Shown: piece by piece, positions 9,225 to 17,703 of the stretch
Layout: every line of letters begins with the position of its first letter
How positions within the stretch are numbered: position 1 is the first letter of the stretch
NCBI GenBank assembly: GCA_020845635.1
Contig: JADLFI010000037.1
Span: 62,001-126,000 of the forward strand
Length of the DNA stretch: 64,000 bases
Origin: Bacteroidia bacterium
GTDB lineage: Bacteria > Bacteroidota > Bacteroidia > UBA4408
Direction of reading: 5' to 3'
Notes under the pieces: model-generated
The model's input: only the letters and a program-made list of their open reading frames with translations
What the model was told of the DNA's origin: nothing
Database searches by the model: none
Program-made: the position numbers and the translations under genes

Positions 9225-10136
9225 ATGAATAAAATTATAAATATTCCTGATTTTACCCAAACGGTAACTGTTGATCAAGTTGGTGTAGAAGAACGATGTG
9301 CCCGATTTGCCACGCGCAGTATCAAAAAAGAGGCTAAAGTTCAAGGACTAAAAATGGTGCTTAACATGATTGATTTAACCACTCTTGAAGGTAAAGATAC
9401 CGAAGGAAAGGTTAAACAAATGTGCTATAAAGCTACGCACTTGCATGATGTACTGCCGGGGCTACCCACCACAGCAGCCGTTTGTGTTTATCCAAGCATG
9501 GTTAAAACAGCAAAAGAGGCCTTAAAGGGAAGCCATGTAAAGGTTGCTTCGGTAGCTACTGCTTTTCCGAGTGGGCAATCAAGCACCGAAATAAAAGTGG
9601 CTGATACGCGATATGCTGTTGATAACGGGGCCGATGAGATTGATATGGTAATTAGTCGTGGTGAGTTTCTAAAAGGTAATTACAATTTTGTTTTTGATGA
9701 AATAGCCTTGATTAAAGAAACATGTGGCAAAGCACGCCTAAAAGTGATATTTGAAACAGGTGAACTTTCAACGCTTGATAATGTACGTAAAGCCAGTGAA
9801 ATAGCTATGTATGCCGGAGCCGACTTTATTAAAACATCAACCGGAAAAATATCGCCAGCGGCCACTATGCCCGTAACCTTAGTAATGCTTGAGGCTATTC
9901 GCGATTTTTATTACAAAACAGGAATTATGGTAGGCATGAAGCCTGCCGGAGGTATTTCAAATGCCAAAACAGCATTACATTATTTAGTGATGTTAAAAGA
10001 AACCTTGGGCGCCTCTTGGTTAAACAATCATTGGTATCGCTTTGGAGCCAGCAGTTTGGCTAACGATGTACTCATGCAGATAATGAAAGAGACAACCGGA
10101 GTTTATCAAGGAGTTGATTATTTCTCAAAAGACTAA
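9225..10136 (+). CDS. deoC: Deoxyribose-phosphate aldolase
   Basis: A 303-residue class I aldolase that cleaves 2-deoxyribose 5-phosphate to glyceraldehyde 3-phosphate and acetaldehyde. The Schiff-base lysine is K203 in FIKTSTGK, and the second active-site lysine is K239 in VGMKPAGG; the acidic ADEIDMV motif is also present. An in-frame TTG at 9201 could add 8 residues, but a -7 promoter box overlaps it, so the ATG is chosen. The protein is longer than the E. coli enzyme (about 260 residues) through an N-terminal segment. It begins a same-strand cluster with two aldehyde dehydrogenase-family genes, which could oxidise the acetaldehyde product. Confidence 0.93.
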   Translation: MNKIINIPDFTQTVTVDQVGVEERCARFATRSIKKEAKVQGLKMVLNMIDLTTLEGKDTEGKVKQMCYKATHLHDVLPGLPTTAAVCVYPSMVKTAKEALKGSHVKVASVATAFPSGQSSTEIKVADTRYAVDNGADEIDMVISRGEFLKGNYNFVFDEIALIKETCGKARLKVIFETGELSTLDNVRKASEIAMYAGADFIKTSTGKISPAATMPVTLVMLEAIRDFYYKTGIMVGMKPAGGISNAKTALHYLVMLKETLGASWLNNHWYRFGASSLANDVLMQIMKETTGVYQGVDYFSKD

Positions 10137-10141
10137 TAGTT

Positions 10142-10768
10142 ATGGCTGCATTGCTCAATTTACGATGTAATCAATATTATTATTTAGAAAGTACTGAAAG
10201 TGCTTCGGTTCTTTTTAGAGATGAGCATGATTACAAATATTTTTTTAGTTTGTTTGCCGAAAAAATTGAGCCTTTAGCCGATTTGTATGCCTATTGCTTA
10301 AGCCATGTGTCACTGGGCTTATTGATAAAGATAAAAGACGAAGAAAGTGTTTTCAAGTATTTAAAGTTTGAAAATAAATTTCCTGATGAGATGATGACCT
10401 TAAAAGAATTAAAATCTTTATCCGCAGCGCAGGGACTTAATAATATAAATATTTTGCAATTGCATCTAAACAAATTGTTCAACTCCTTTATACAATCATT
10501 AAGCAATGCCCTAAATCATAAAAACATAGTTTTACAGGCCGAGTTATTGGAAGAGCCCGAAACCATGAGAAACAAAGTAATTAACCTGCATCAAAAAGTG
10601 TTGCACCAAAATTTGGTTTTGCAAATTCAACAATGGAAATACTCGTCTTATAATGCCATTCTTTCCGAAAAGCCAACCAAAATAAAGCGAGAAGAATTAT
10701 TGAAGTGGTTTGGCGGTATAAACGAGTTTAAACATCAACATAAAATAACAGAAGAAATAAAAATTTAA
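10142..10768 (+). CDS. Transposase-derived protein (IS200/REP-type Y1 fold) lacking catalytic residues
   Basis: A 208-residue protein that aligns by eye over its length with the Bacteroidota IS200/REP-associated (Y1) transposases. Shared parts are the DEHDYKYFFSLF and LADLYAYCL segments, the LLIKIKDEE strand and the C-terminal WKYSSYNAIL...PTKIKREELLKWFGG. The catalytic parts are gone: the family HUH in PNHFHLL reads HVSLGLL, with S57 and G59 at the two His positions, and the nucleophile Tyr in the SYSKA-type helix is F116. The HxNPV segment is also lost. The frame is intact and starts 5 bases after deoC and 23 bases before the aldehyde dehydrogenase, so it looks retained as an operon gene. 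A nucleic-acid-binding role is inference. Confidence 0.7.
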   Translation: MAALLNLRCNQYYYLESTESASVLFRDEHDYKYFFSLFAEKIEPLADLYAYCLSHVSLGLLIKIKDEESVFKYLKFENKFPDEMMTLKELKSLSAAQGLNNINILQLHLNKLFNSFIQSLSNALNHKNIVLQAELLEEPETMRNKVINLHQKVLHQNLVLQIQQWKYSSYNAILSEKPTKIKREELLKWFGGINEFKHQHKITEEIKI

Positions 10769-10791
10769 TAAGCAGAAATAAGCATTTAAAA

Positions 10792-12261
10792 ATGGGAAAG
10801 AAAACAACAAACAGTCTTGACTTTACAAGTGGCTGGGCGTATGCCCCGGCACCGGAAGACACTAAACATATACAACTGAAGAAACAGTATGATTTGTTTA
10901 TTGACGGAAAGTTTGTAAAACCAACTAAGGGGAAATATTTTGAAACTGTTAATCCGGCTAATGAAGAAGTTATAGCCAGTGTTGCCGAAGCAGACGAAAA
11001 TGACGTAAATAAAGCTGTAAAAGCAGCGCGCAATGCATATCAAAAAGTGTGGGGCAAGATGCCCGGTGCCGAGCGTGGTAAATACATTTACCGTATTGCG
11101 CGTTTAATGCAGGAAAGAGCACGCGAGCTTGCAGTTATTGAATCTATGGATGGTGGTAAACCTATACGAGAAAGTAGAGATATTGATATTCCTTTAGCCG
11201 CTAATCATTTCTTTTACTATGCCGGCTGGGCCGATAAGTTAAACTATGCCTTTCCTAACCGTAAACCTAAAGCTTTAGGGGTTGCAGGACAAATTATTCC
11301 GTGGAATTTCCCTTTACTAATGGCTGCTTGGAAAATAGCTCCTGCCTTAGCTTGCGGAAATACGGTAGTGCTTAAACCTGCCGAAACAACTCCTCTAACA
11401 GCATTAAAACTTGCAGAAATAATCCAGGAAAGCGGACTCCCCGAAGGTGTAGTCAATATTATTACAGGTGCCGGGAAAACTGGCGCTACACTGGTTAATC
11501 ATCCTGATATTAATAAGATTGCATTTACCGGCTCTACCGATGTGGGTAAGATAATTCAAAAAGCTATTGCCGGAACATCAAAGAAATCAACACTTGAACT
11601 GGGTGGTAAGGCTGCCAATATTGTTTTTGATGATGCTCCTATTGACCAAGCTGTTGAAGGAATTATCAATGGTATTTTCTTTAATCAGGGACACGTGTGC
11701 TGTGCAGGTAGTCGTTTATTTATACAAGAAAACGTAGCCGATATGGTTATTCAAAAACTGAAAGACCGTATGGAGACGCTTATTGTTGGAAATCCTTTAG
11801 ATAAGAATACCGATATTGGGGCTATAAATAGCAAGGCACAGCTAAATACTATTAATAACTATTTGAAAATAGGAAAAGATGAAGGGGCCGAGTTGTACCA
11901 GAGTTCATGCAGTATTCCTAAGAAAGGTTATTTTTGCCGCCCTACTTTATTTTTGAACACTTCGCAAAGCCACCGTATAGTGCAAGAAGAAATTTTTGGC
12001 CCTGTGTTGACCATTCAAACTTTCCGAACTGTTGAAGAAGTAATTGAGAAAGCCAACAATATACCTTATGGTTTAAGTGCCGGAGTATGGACCGATAAAG
12101 GCTCTAAAATATTTAATTTGACTACTAAATTACGTGCCGGTGTGGTTTGGGCAAATACTTATAATAAGTTTGACCCTACTTCACCTTTTGGAGGATATAA
12201 AGAAAGCGGCTTTGGTCGCGAAGGCGGTTTACATGGACTAAGCGCCTATTTAGAATTTTAA
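10792..12261 (+). CDS. NAD(P)-dependent aldehyde dehydrogenase, ALDH16-like catalytic subunit
   Basis: A 489-residue member of the aldehyde dehydrogenase superfamily with all catalytic parts: the general base Glu269 in TLELGGK, the nucleophile Cys303 in NQGHVCCAGSR, the IPWNFPLLMAAWK cofactor loop, and FGPVLTIQTF near the C-terminus. A preceding N-terminal extension of about 35 residues (SLDFTSGWAYAPAPEDTKHI) is of the kind seen in ALDH16-type proteins. It is followed after 32 bases by a second, truncated ALDH, and the pair adds up to about the length of two-domain ALDH16. With deoC upstream, acetaldehyde is a plausible substrate, but this is inferred from context. Confidence 0.88.
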   Translation: MGKKTTNSLDFTSGWAYAPAPEDTKHIQLKKQYDLFIDGKFVKPTKGKYFETVNPANEEVIASVAEADENDVNKAVKAARNAYQKVWGKMPGAERGKYIYRIARLMQERARELAVIESMDGGKPIRESRDIDIPLAANHFFYYAGWADKLNYAFPNRKPKALGVAGQIIPWNFPLLMAAWKIAPALACGNTVVLKPAETTPLTALKLAEIIQESGLPEGVVNIITGAGKTGATLVNHPDINKIAFTGSTDVGKIIQKAIAGTSKKSTLELGGKAANIVFDDAPIDQAVEGIINGIFFNQGHVCCAGSRLFIQENVADMVIQKLKDRMETLIVGNPLDKNTDIGAINSKAQLNTINNYLKIGKDEGAELYQSSCSIPKKGYFCRPTLFLNTSQSHRIVQEEIFGPVLTIQTFRTVEEVIEKANNIPYGLSAGVWTDKGSKIFNLTTKLRAGVVWANTYNKFDPTSPFGGYKESGFGREGGLHGLSAYLEF

Positions 12262-12293
12262 TAACCATAAATGCTTTATAAAAATAATTAATC

Positions 12294-13178
12294 ATGGCAA
12301 GAGTAAAAGTTTTGAAAACGTATAAGATATACATTGGCGGGGCTTTTCCGCGTACCGAAAGTGGCAGATACTACCCGCTATACAATAACAACAAAGATTT
12401 AATTGCTAATATTTGCTTGTCGTCTCGTAAAGATTTTAGAAATGCAGTGGTAGCAGCACGTGCAGCTTTTGGTGGCTGGAGCTCAAGAGCTGCGTTTAAC
12501 CGCTCACAAATTATGTACCGTATGGGTGAGATGTTGGAAACCCGTAAGCAGCAGTTTATTGAAGAATTATTAATGCAGGGCGCTAATGCTAAATCAGCCG
12601 AGCAAGAATTTAACAATGCCGTTGACCGCCTCATTTATTATGCAGGTTGGTGCGATAAATATCAACAAATTTTCGGGACGATTAACCCGGTAGCTTCTTC
12701 ACATTTTAATTTCTCGGTTCCTGAACCTACAGGAGTAGTAAGCATTATGGCTGACGAGAACAGCAGTTTAATAGGGCTGATTGATGCTATTGCCCCGGTT
12801 ATTGCAGGCGGTAACACTTGTGTGGTACTAGCTTCCGAGAGTAAACCTTTATGTGCAGTAACTTTTGCCGAGGTTATCAATTCATCTGACGTTCCGGGGG
12901 GGGTAATTAACATTCTTACCGGAAAAAAGGACGAGTTGCATAGTTATTTCAGCAATCACATGGATGTTAATGCAGTTGTTTATTATGGGAATAACACCAC
13001 TATGATTAAGAGCATTCAGGAAAATGCTACTAATAATGTAAAACGTGTTTTTATCTATAATCAGAAAAGAGAAAACCCGGAGGAGTTCCAAAATCCGTTT
13101 TATATTTTAGATACTCAGGAAATTAAAACTACCTGGCATCCTATTGAAAATATTGGTGTAGGCGGGGCTAAGTATTAG
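12294..13178 (+). CDS. Truncated aldehyde dehydrogenase-family pseudoenzyme, ALDH16 C-terminal domain-like
   Basis: A 294-residue protein homologous to the first half of an aldehyde dehydrogenase: KTYKIYIGGAFPRTESGR at the N-terminus, then RSQIMYRMGEMLETR, and VPEPTGVVSIMADENSSLIG and PGGVINILTG of the Rossmann fold. The segment that should carry the catalytic Cys and most of the catalytic domain is absent; the protein ends in a short tail (HPIENIGVGGAKY). The usual cofactor-loop IPWNFP is replaced by MADENSS. This is the architecture of the non-catalytic second domain of ALDH16 proteins, here as a separate gene right after the catalytic partner. It is not a broken copy of its neighbour, since the sequences differ throughout. 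Confidence 0.8.
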   Translation: MARVKVLKTYKIYIGGAFPRTESGRYYPLYNNNKDLIANICLSSRKDFRNAVVAARAAFGGWSSRAAFNRSQIMYRMGEMLETRKQQFIEELLMQGANAKSAEQEFNNAVDRLIYYAGWCDKYQQIFGTINPVASSHFNFSVPEPTGVVSIMADENSSLIGLIDAIAPVIAGGNTCVVLASESKPLCAVTFAEVINSSDVPGGVINILTGKKDELHSYFSNHMDVNAVVYYGNNTTMIKSIQENATNNVKRVFIYNQKRENPEEFQNPFYILDTQEIKTTWHPIENIGVGGAKY

Positions 13179-13427
13179 CAAAAGGAAATAACATATCTGT
13201 AATATAAAATTCAAATAGTCAGGCAAACATTTGTTGTAGGTACTGAATTTCCGGTTTTGATATAATTGTAATGTGCTCCTGGAACCCTATTCTCAATTAG
13301 TCTTTTAACAATGTGGAAATTGACATGTATAAATAAGAGGCACTGCTAGTAAGTGTCAGCATAAAGCATCTACAAATTCATTATCACAACATCCTTGCTA
13401 AAAAATATATTCTATTTTTTGCACAAA

Positions 13428-15266
13428 CTACTCTACTGTTACACTTTTGGCTAAGTTTCGTGGTTGGTCAACATTGCACCCGCGCATTACGGCTATGTGG
13501 TAGCTAAGCAATTGAAGAGGCACAACAGAGATTAAAGGAATAAGCGTGTCGTCTATTTCAGGTACTTCAATCACATAATCAGCCATTTCTTTTACTTGCA
13601 CATCACCTTCGGTAACTACGGCTATAATGGTTCCTTTGCGGGCTTTAACTTCCTGAATATTACTAACTACTTTCTCGTAACTAGCGCCTTTGGTAGCAAT
13701 TACCACAACAGGCATATTTTCATCAATTAATGCTATAGGCCCATGTTTCATCTCGGCAGCCGGATAACCTTCTGCATGGATATACGAAATCTCTTTCAGC
13801 TTTAAAGCTCCTTCAAGAGCTACAGGAAAACTATAGCCGCGGCCTAAATAAAGAAAATTTCGGGCATCTTTAAACATAGAAGCTATATACTCTATTTGCT
13901 CATTTGTTTTAAGTACTCTATCAATTAAATCGGGAACCGTGCTTAAATCGTGCAATACCTGATGGAATCTTGATTTTGTAATAGCACCTTTATGCTGAGC
14001 TATACTTAAAGCAATTAATGTAAGTACCGTAACCTGTGCCGTAAAAGCCTTGGTGCTGGCCACGCCTATTTCGGGGCCGGCATGGGTATAAGCACCGGCA
14101 TGAGTAGCACGTGCTATGCTTGAGCCTGCCACATTACACACTCCAAAAATAGTTGCTCCTTTTGATTTAGCTAATTCAATAGCGGCAAGTGTATCAGCAG
14201 TTTCTCCTGATTGCGAAATAGCAATAACTATATCTTTTTCATTAATAATAGGATTTCTGTATCTGAATTCCGAAGCGTACTCTACCTCAACCGGAACACG
14301 AGCCAAATCTTCAATCAAGTACTCGGCCACTAAACCTGCATGCCAACTTGTACCGCAACCGATAATAATTATTCTTTCGGCATTTTTAATTTTTTGCAGA
14401 TACTCTAATATGCCACCCATTTGAATAATGCCCTTTTCAGGGTTGATTCTTCCTCTCATGCTATCTAGTATAGAACGCGGTTGTTCAAATATTTCTTTCA
14501 GCATAAAATGGTCAAATCCTCCTTTCTCGATTGCTTCCAGGTTAAGTTCCAGCTCTTGGATATACGGAGTAATATCTTTGTTCTTTATAGTAATAATTCT
14601 CAAATTTTTCTTGCGGTCAAGTACTGCAATTTCTTCTTCTTCAAGATAAACCACATTCTTGGTATATTCAATAATGGGCGAAGCATCAGATGCAACAAAA
14701 TATTCATTATCTCCTATTCCAATTACCATTGGGCTTCCCTTTTTAGCGGCTACCAAAACATCAGGTTGTTTTTTTTCCATTACTACAATGGCGTAAGCTC
14801 CCGAAACTTCATTTAGCGCCAAGCGTACGGCTTCCACCAAGTCTGTATTGGCTCTTTTACGGATATGATTAATTAAGTGTGCCAACACCTCGGTGTCTGT
14901 TTCGCTTGTAAAATGATAACCTAATCTGATAAGCTCTGTTTTAAGGGTTCCGTAGTTTTCAATAATTCCGTTATGAATTAATACCAAATTACCATCTTCG
15001 CTATAATGCGGATGTGCATTAACATCATTAGGCTCACCGTGCGTAGCCCAGCGTGTATGACCAATTCCAATAGTCCCATTTACATTTCTATCTCCAATAA
15101 ATTTTTCAAGGTCAGATACTTTGCCTTTGCATTTATAAATATTTATATCATTATCCATCAATGCTATTCCGGCACTGTCGTAACCTCTGTATTCAAGTCT
15201 TTTTAATCCCTTTATGATGATAGGGTAAGCTTGTTTTTCTCCAATATAGGCAACAATTCCACACAT
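13428..15266 (-). CDS. glmS: Glutamine--fructose-6-phosphate aminotransferase (isomerizing)
   Basis: A 612-residue enzyme making glucosamine 6-phosphate, the entry to peptidoglycan and LPS amino sugars. The N-terminal glutaminase domain begins with Cys2 after Met removal (CGIVAYIGEKQAYPIIIKGL) and contains GHTRWATHGEPNDVNAHPH. Two SIS domains follow, with CGTSWHAGLV and SQSGETADTLAAI, and the C-terminal signature ends DQPRNLAKSVTVE. Length is that of the family. It lies 3 bases after the DUF4270 lipoprotein gene. No glmS ribozyme-like leader is possible at this position. Confidence 0.96.
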   Translation of the reverse strand: MCGIVAYIGEKQAYPIIIKGLKRLEYRGYDSAGIALMDNDINIYKCKGKVSDLEKFIGDRNVNGTIGIGHTRWATHGEPNDVNAHPHYSEDGNLVLIHNGIIENYGTLKTELIRLGYHFTSETDTEVLAHLINHIRKRANTDLVEAVRLALNEVSGAYAIVVMEKKQPDVLVAAKKGSPMVIGIGDNEYFVASDASPIIEYTKNVVYLEEEEIAVLDRKKNLRIITIKNKDITPYIQELELNLEAIEKGGFDHFMLKEIFEQPRSILDSMRGRINPEKGIIQMGGILEYLQKIKNAERIIIIGCGTSWHAGLVAEYLIEDLARVPVEVEYASEFRYRNPIINEKDIVIAISQSGETADTLAAIELAKSKGATIFGVCNVAGSSIARATHAGAYTHAGPEIGVASTKAFTAQVTVLTLIALSIAQHKGAITKSRFHQVLHDLSTVPDLIDRVLKTNEQIEYIASMFKDARNFLYLGRGYSFPVALEGALKLKEISYIHAEGYPAAEMKHGPIALIDENMPVVVIATKGASYEKVVSNIQEVKARKGTIIAVVTEGDVQVKEMADYVIEVPEIDDTLIPLISVVPLQLLSYHIAVMRGCNVDQPRNLAKSVTVE

Positions 15267-15269
15267 AAA

Positions 15270-16604
15270 TTAATTTTTTGAGTATGTTAAATTTAATTTT
15301 ATTTTATTACTTCCTTTCAGGACTACTCTATTGGCGCCAATACCTGATGCTATTGGAAGTAGATACAGTCCTTTTTGTGTTTCTTTTCCACTTAATATTT
15401 TTTGCAAATATACTGCTATATTAAATTTATAGCATTGCTCGGCTGAATAATAATTGCCTCCAAAATAGTTTTCGCCTAAGTCAAAATCAGGGATTGATTT
15501 ATATTGGCCATCGGTGCCTTTTTCGACCAAAAGTAGTTTTGACGGAATGCCGTAAATGTCAATCAAAGAGCTTTCTACGGGTAATATCAATTCGGCCTTA
15601 GTTATTACAAAAGGAACAGAGTCTTTCCAATTTTCTATTTCCGAAAACCATATTTTTGAATTATAGCCTGCCATGCCTTGAATAAATATTTGTGATTGTC
15701 CTTGAGCGGTATCACTAAGTTGAGTATTTATGGCTGGTATGCCATTTCGATCGTGCTTAAAAAAATTAATACGGGCACAATCACTGGTAATATTCATATC
15801 AAACTTTTGCACAACAGTACTGGTATCATTATGAAAATATAATGAAATTTTTGAAGGTGTTTCGGTGTTAACCAAATTAAAGTATAAAATAGCCCCATTG
15901 CCGGTGGTCTGAAAATTATTCTCAGGTTTAAAATATAGCCCTTTAAAGAAGCTAGGTAAGTTAGTACTGTTTATTGTGCTTTGATTATTTAGAATATCCT
16001 GACCTAAACTAAGCGGTAATCTAAATTTCTGAACCGCACTGCTGCTTTGATATTTACCATCAGGATCGGGTAAGAAACTATACTCTCCCAACAAATCGCT
16101 TTCTTGATAGTATTTTTCAGGGTTCTGAGCCGAGTAGTAAACACTGTCTTTGTATATTGTAGAGGAAATTCTGTATATTTTTAATTTCTGAAGCCCATCA
16201 AGTTTATTTACTTTCCCATAATAACCGTTATAAGTCATAGATAATACTACCGAGTCGGCAATAGGGTTAGAACCAAAATCGAGCTGGTTGGTACTGGCAA
16301 AAAACTGAGAAATAAACGATGCTGTAGATTTTCCGAAAATTGGGTCAACATAGCTTCCCAAAAGACTGTTTGATAATTCATCAGATTTTACCGAATCTTC
16401 TTTCACAGTAAAAGTAACGAGTTTTAAAGCTGAATTATCATTGAAAACTGATTGGTCGGACTTGGGTAATAAGTTCCCCCCCAAAGTATCTTTTTCTTTG
16501 CATGACCCTAACACAATCATGATTATTCCTAAAATTAACAGCCAACTAAAAAAAGAAGCGGAAAACACATTAGTTTTCCGCGAATGATATAGAGGATTTT
16601 TCAA
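15270..16604 (-). CDS. DUF4270 family lipoprotein
   Basis: A 444-residue exported lipoprotein of unknown function. The signal peptide ends in VLGSC, with the lipidated Cys followed by KEKDTLGGNLLPKSDQ, the typical N-terminus of DUF4270. The body is beta-rich with paired segments such as VDPIFGKSTASFISQFF and LGANRVVLK-like strands at the end. The upstream in-frame start is a TTG (16604), chosen because it places KNPLYHSRK before the hydrophobic core. The gene sits between the glycogen synthase-like gene and glmS, an order also common in other members of the phylum. Confidence 0.85.
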   Translation of the reverse strand: MKNPLYHSRKTNVFSASFFSWLLILGIIMIVLGSCKEKDTLGGNLLPKSDQSVFNDNSALKLVTFTVKEDSVKSDELSNSLLGSYVDPIFGKSTASFISQFFASTNQLDFGSNPIADSVVLSMTYNGYYGKVNKLDGLQKLKIYRISSTIYKDSVYYSAQNPEKYYQESDLLGEYSFLPDPDGKYQSSSAVQKFRLPLSLGQDILNNQSTINSTNLPSFFKGLYFKPENNFQTTGNGAILYFNLVNTETPSKISLYFHNDTSTVVQKFDMNITSDCARINFFKHDRNGIPAINTQLSDTAQGQSQIFIQGMAGYNSKIWFSEIENWKDSVPFVITKAELILPVESSLIDIYGIPSKLLLVEKGTDGQYKSIPDFDLGENYFGGNYYSAEQCYKFNIAVYLQKILSGKETQKGLYLLPIASGIGANRVVLKGSNKIKLNLTYSKN

Positions 16605-16623
16605 GCTTTTTCGTATTATTTAC

Positions 16624-17451
16624 TTATTCAGCCATTACAGGCTCATTTACAAGAATTTCATCATAAAAATTAGAAAAAGCATCAATATAATTTTCCGGTA
16701 ATTGATAATCAAGAACAGGAATATTTAATGTTTTAAGATACTTTTCTACTTCCGGATTAATTTTTTCTGAAGATTTAATAACCGCATCAGAAAAATCAAT
16801 AGCATGCTTGGTGAGGTTGGCAAAAGTAGGATCTTTAAGTTTTTTTACTTCGGCCTCTGAAATTCCTTCGCATACCACTTTATTAATATATTGCTTGCAC
16901 AAGGGTTTGGTAAATTCATCATCATAAACTGAGTAAACCACTCGAGTATCAGAAAAAAGCGGGTCTTCATTGTATATTTTTTTAATTAAAACAGGCATGG
17001 CACAAGTCATCCAACCATGGCAATGAATAATATCGGGCGACCAACCTAATTTTTTTACAGTTTCAATAACCCCCTTACAGAAAAATAAACTGCGCTCATC
17101 ATTATCGTCAAAATGTACATTGTTTTCATCAGCATACAAACTCTTTCTTTGAAAAAACTCCTCATTATCAATAAAATACACCTGCATACGGGCTGACTGA
17201 ATAGAGGCTACTTTTATAATTAACGGATGGTCGCAATCGTTTATAATAATGTTCATACCTGATAAACGAATAACTTCATGTAACTGGTTTCTTCGCTCAT
17301 TGATTAATCCAAAGCGAGGCATAAAAGTGCGAATTTCTTTCCCGCGTTCTTGAATTCCTTGAGGAAGATGCCTCCCTATATTAGCCATAGGACTATCTTC
17401 CAAATAAGGAGCTATCTCCTGAGAAACAAAGAGTACTTTAGGTTTTTTCAT
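16624..17451 (-). CDS. Glycogen/starch synthase-like protein, GT5 N-terminal domain only
   Basis: A 275-residue protein equal to the N-terminal Rossmann domain of GT5 glycogen synthase (KPKVLFVSQEIAPYLEDSPM, RHLPQGIQERGKEIRTFMPR, IIHCHGWMTCAMPV). The C-terminal GT-B domain, which binds the sugar nucleotide, is absent, and the usual KTGGLADV loop reads SPMANIGRHLP, without the Lys. Such single-domain forms are widespread in Bacteroidota and are normally annotated as glycogen synthase, but catalysis is doubtful. It begins the minus-strand group with the DUF4270 gene and glmS and is divergent from panC. Confidence 0.8.
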   Translation of the reverse strand: MKKPKVLFVSQEIAPYLEDSPMANIGRHLPQGIQERGKEIRTFMPRFGLINERRNQLHEVIRLSGMNIIINDCDHPLIIKVASIQSARMQVYFIDNEEFFQRKSLYADENNVHFDDNDERSLFFCKGVIETVKKLGWSPDIIHCHGWMTCAMPVLIKKIYNEDPLFSDTRVVYSVYDDEFTKPLCKQYINKVVCEGISEAEVKKLKDPTFANLTKHAIDFSDAVIKSSEKINPEVEKYLKTLNIPVLDYQLPENYIDAFSNFYDEILVNEPVMAE

Positions 17452-17703
17452 GCTTTATTAATTTACGTTATACTATATATTTAAATCCTAATTATTCAAT
17501 TTTCAGAGATGTATTTCATGTTTTTTTCAAAACAAGCACAAAAATAATAAAAAAAATCTTTAAAATAAAGTAATATATTAGCTTTGAGGGCTGAAAAAAA
17601 TTTAAAATAGTATATAATTACTTGCTAAAGTCTTATTCTTGTTGATGTACAGCGTTTTGAACGGTAATTTATTATATCCTCTTTTAATCAAAATATAATT
17701 GAT

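Noticed and set aside
12294-13178. Truncated ALDH as a frameshifted pseudogene
   Set aside because: No continuation of the catalytic domain is found in the other frames of the 249 bases that follow, and the frame is clean with a coherent tail, so a natural short protein is more likely.
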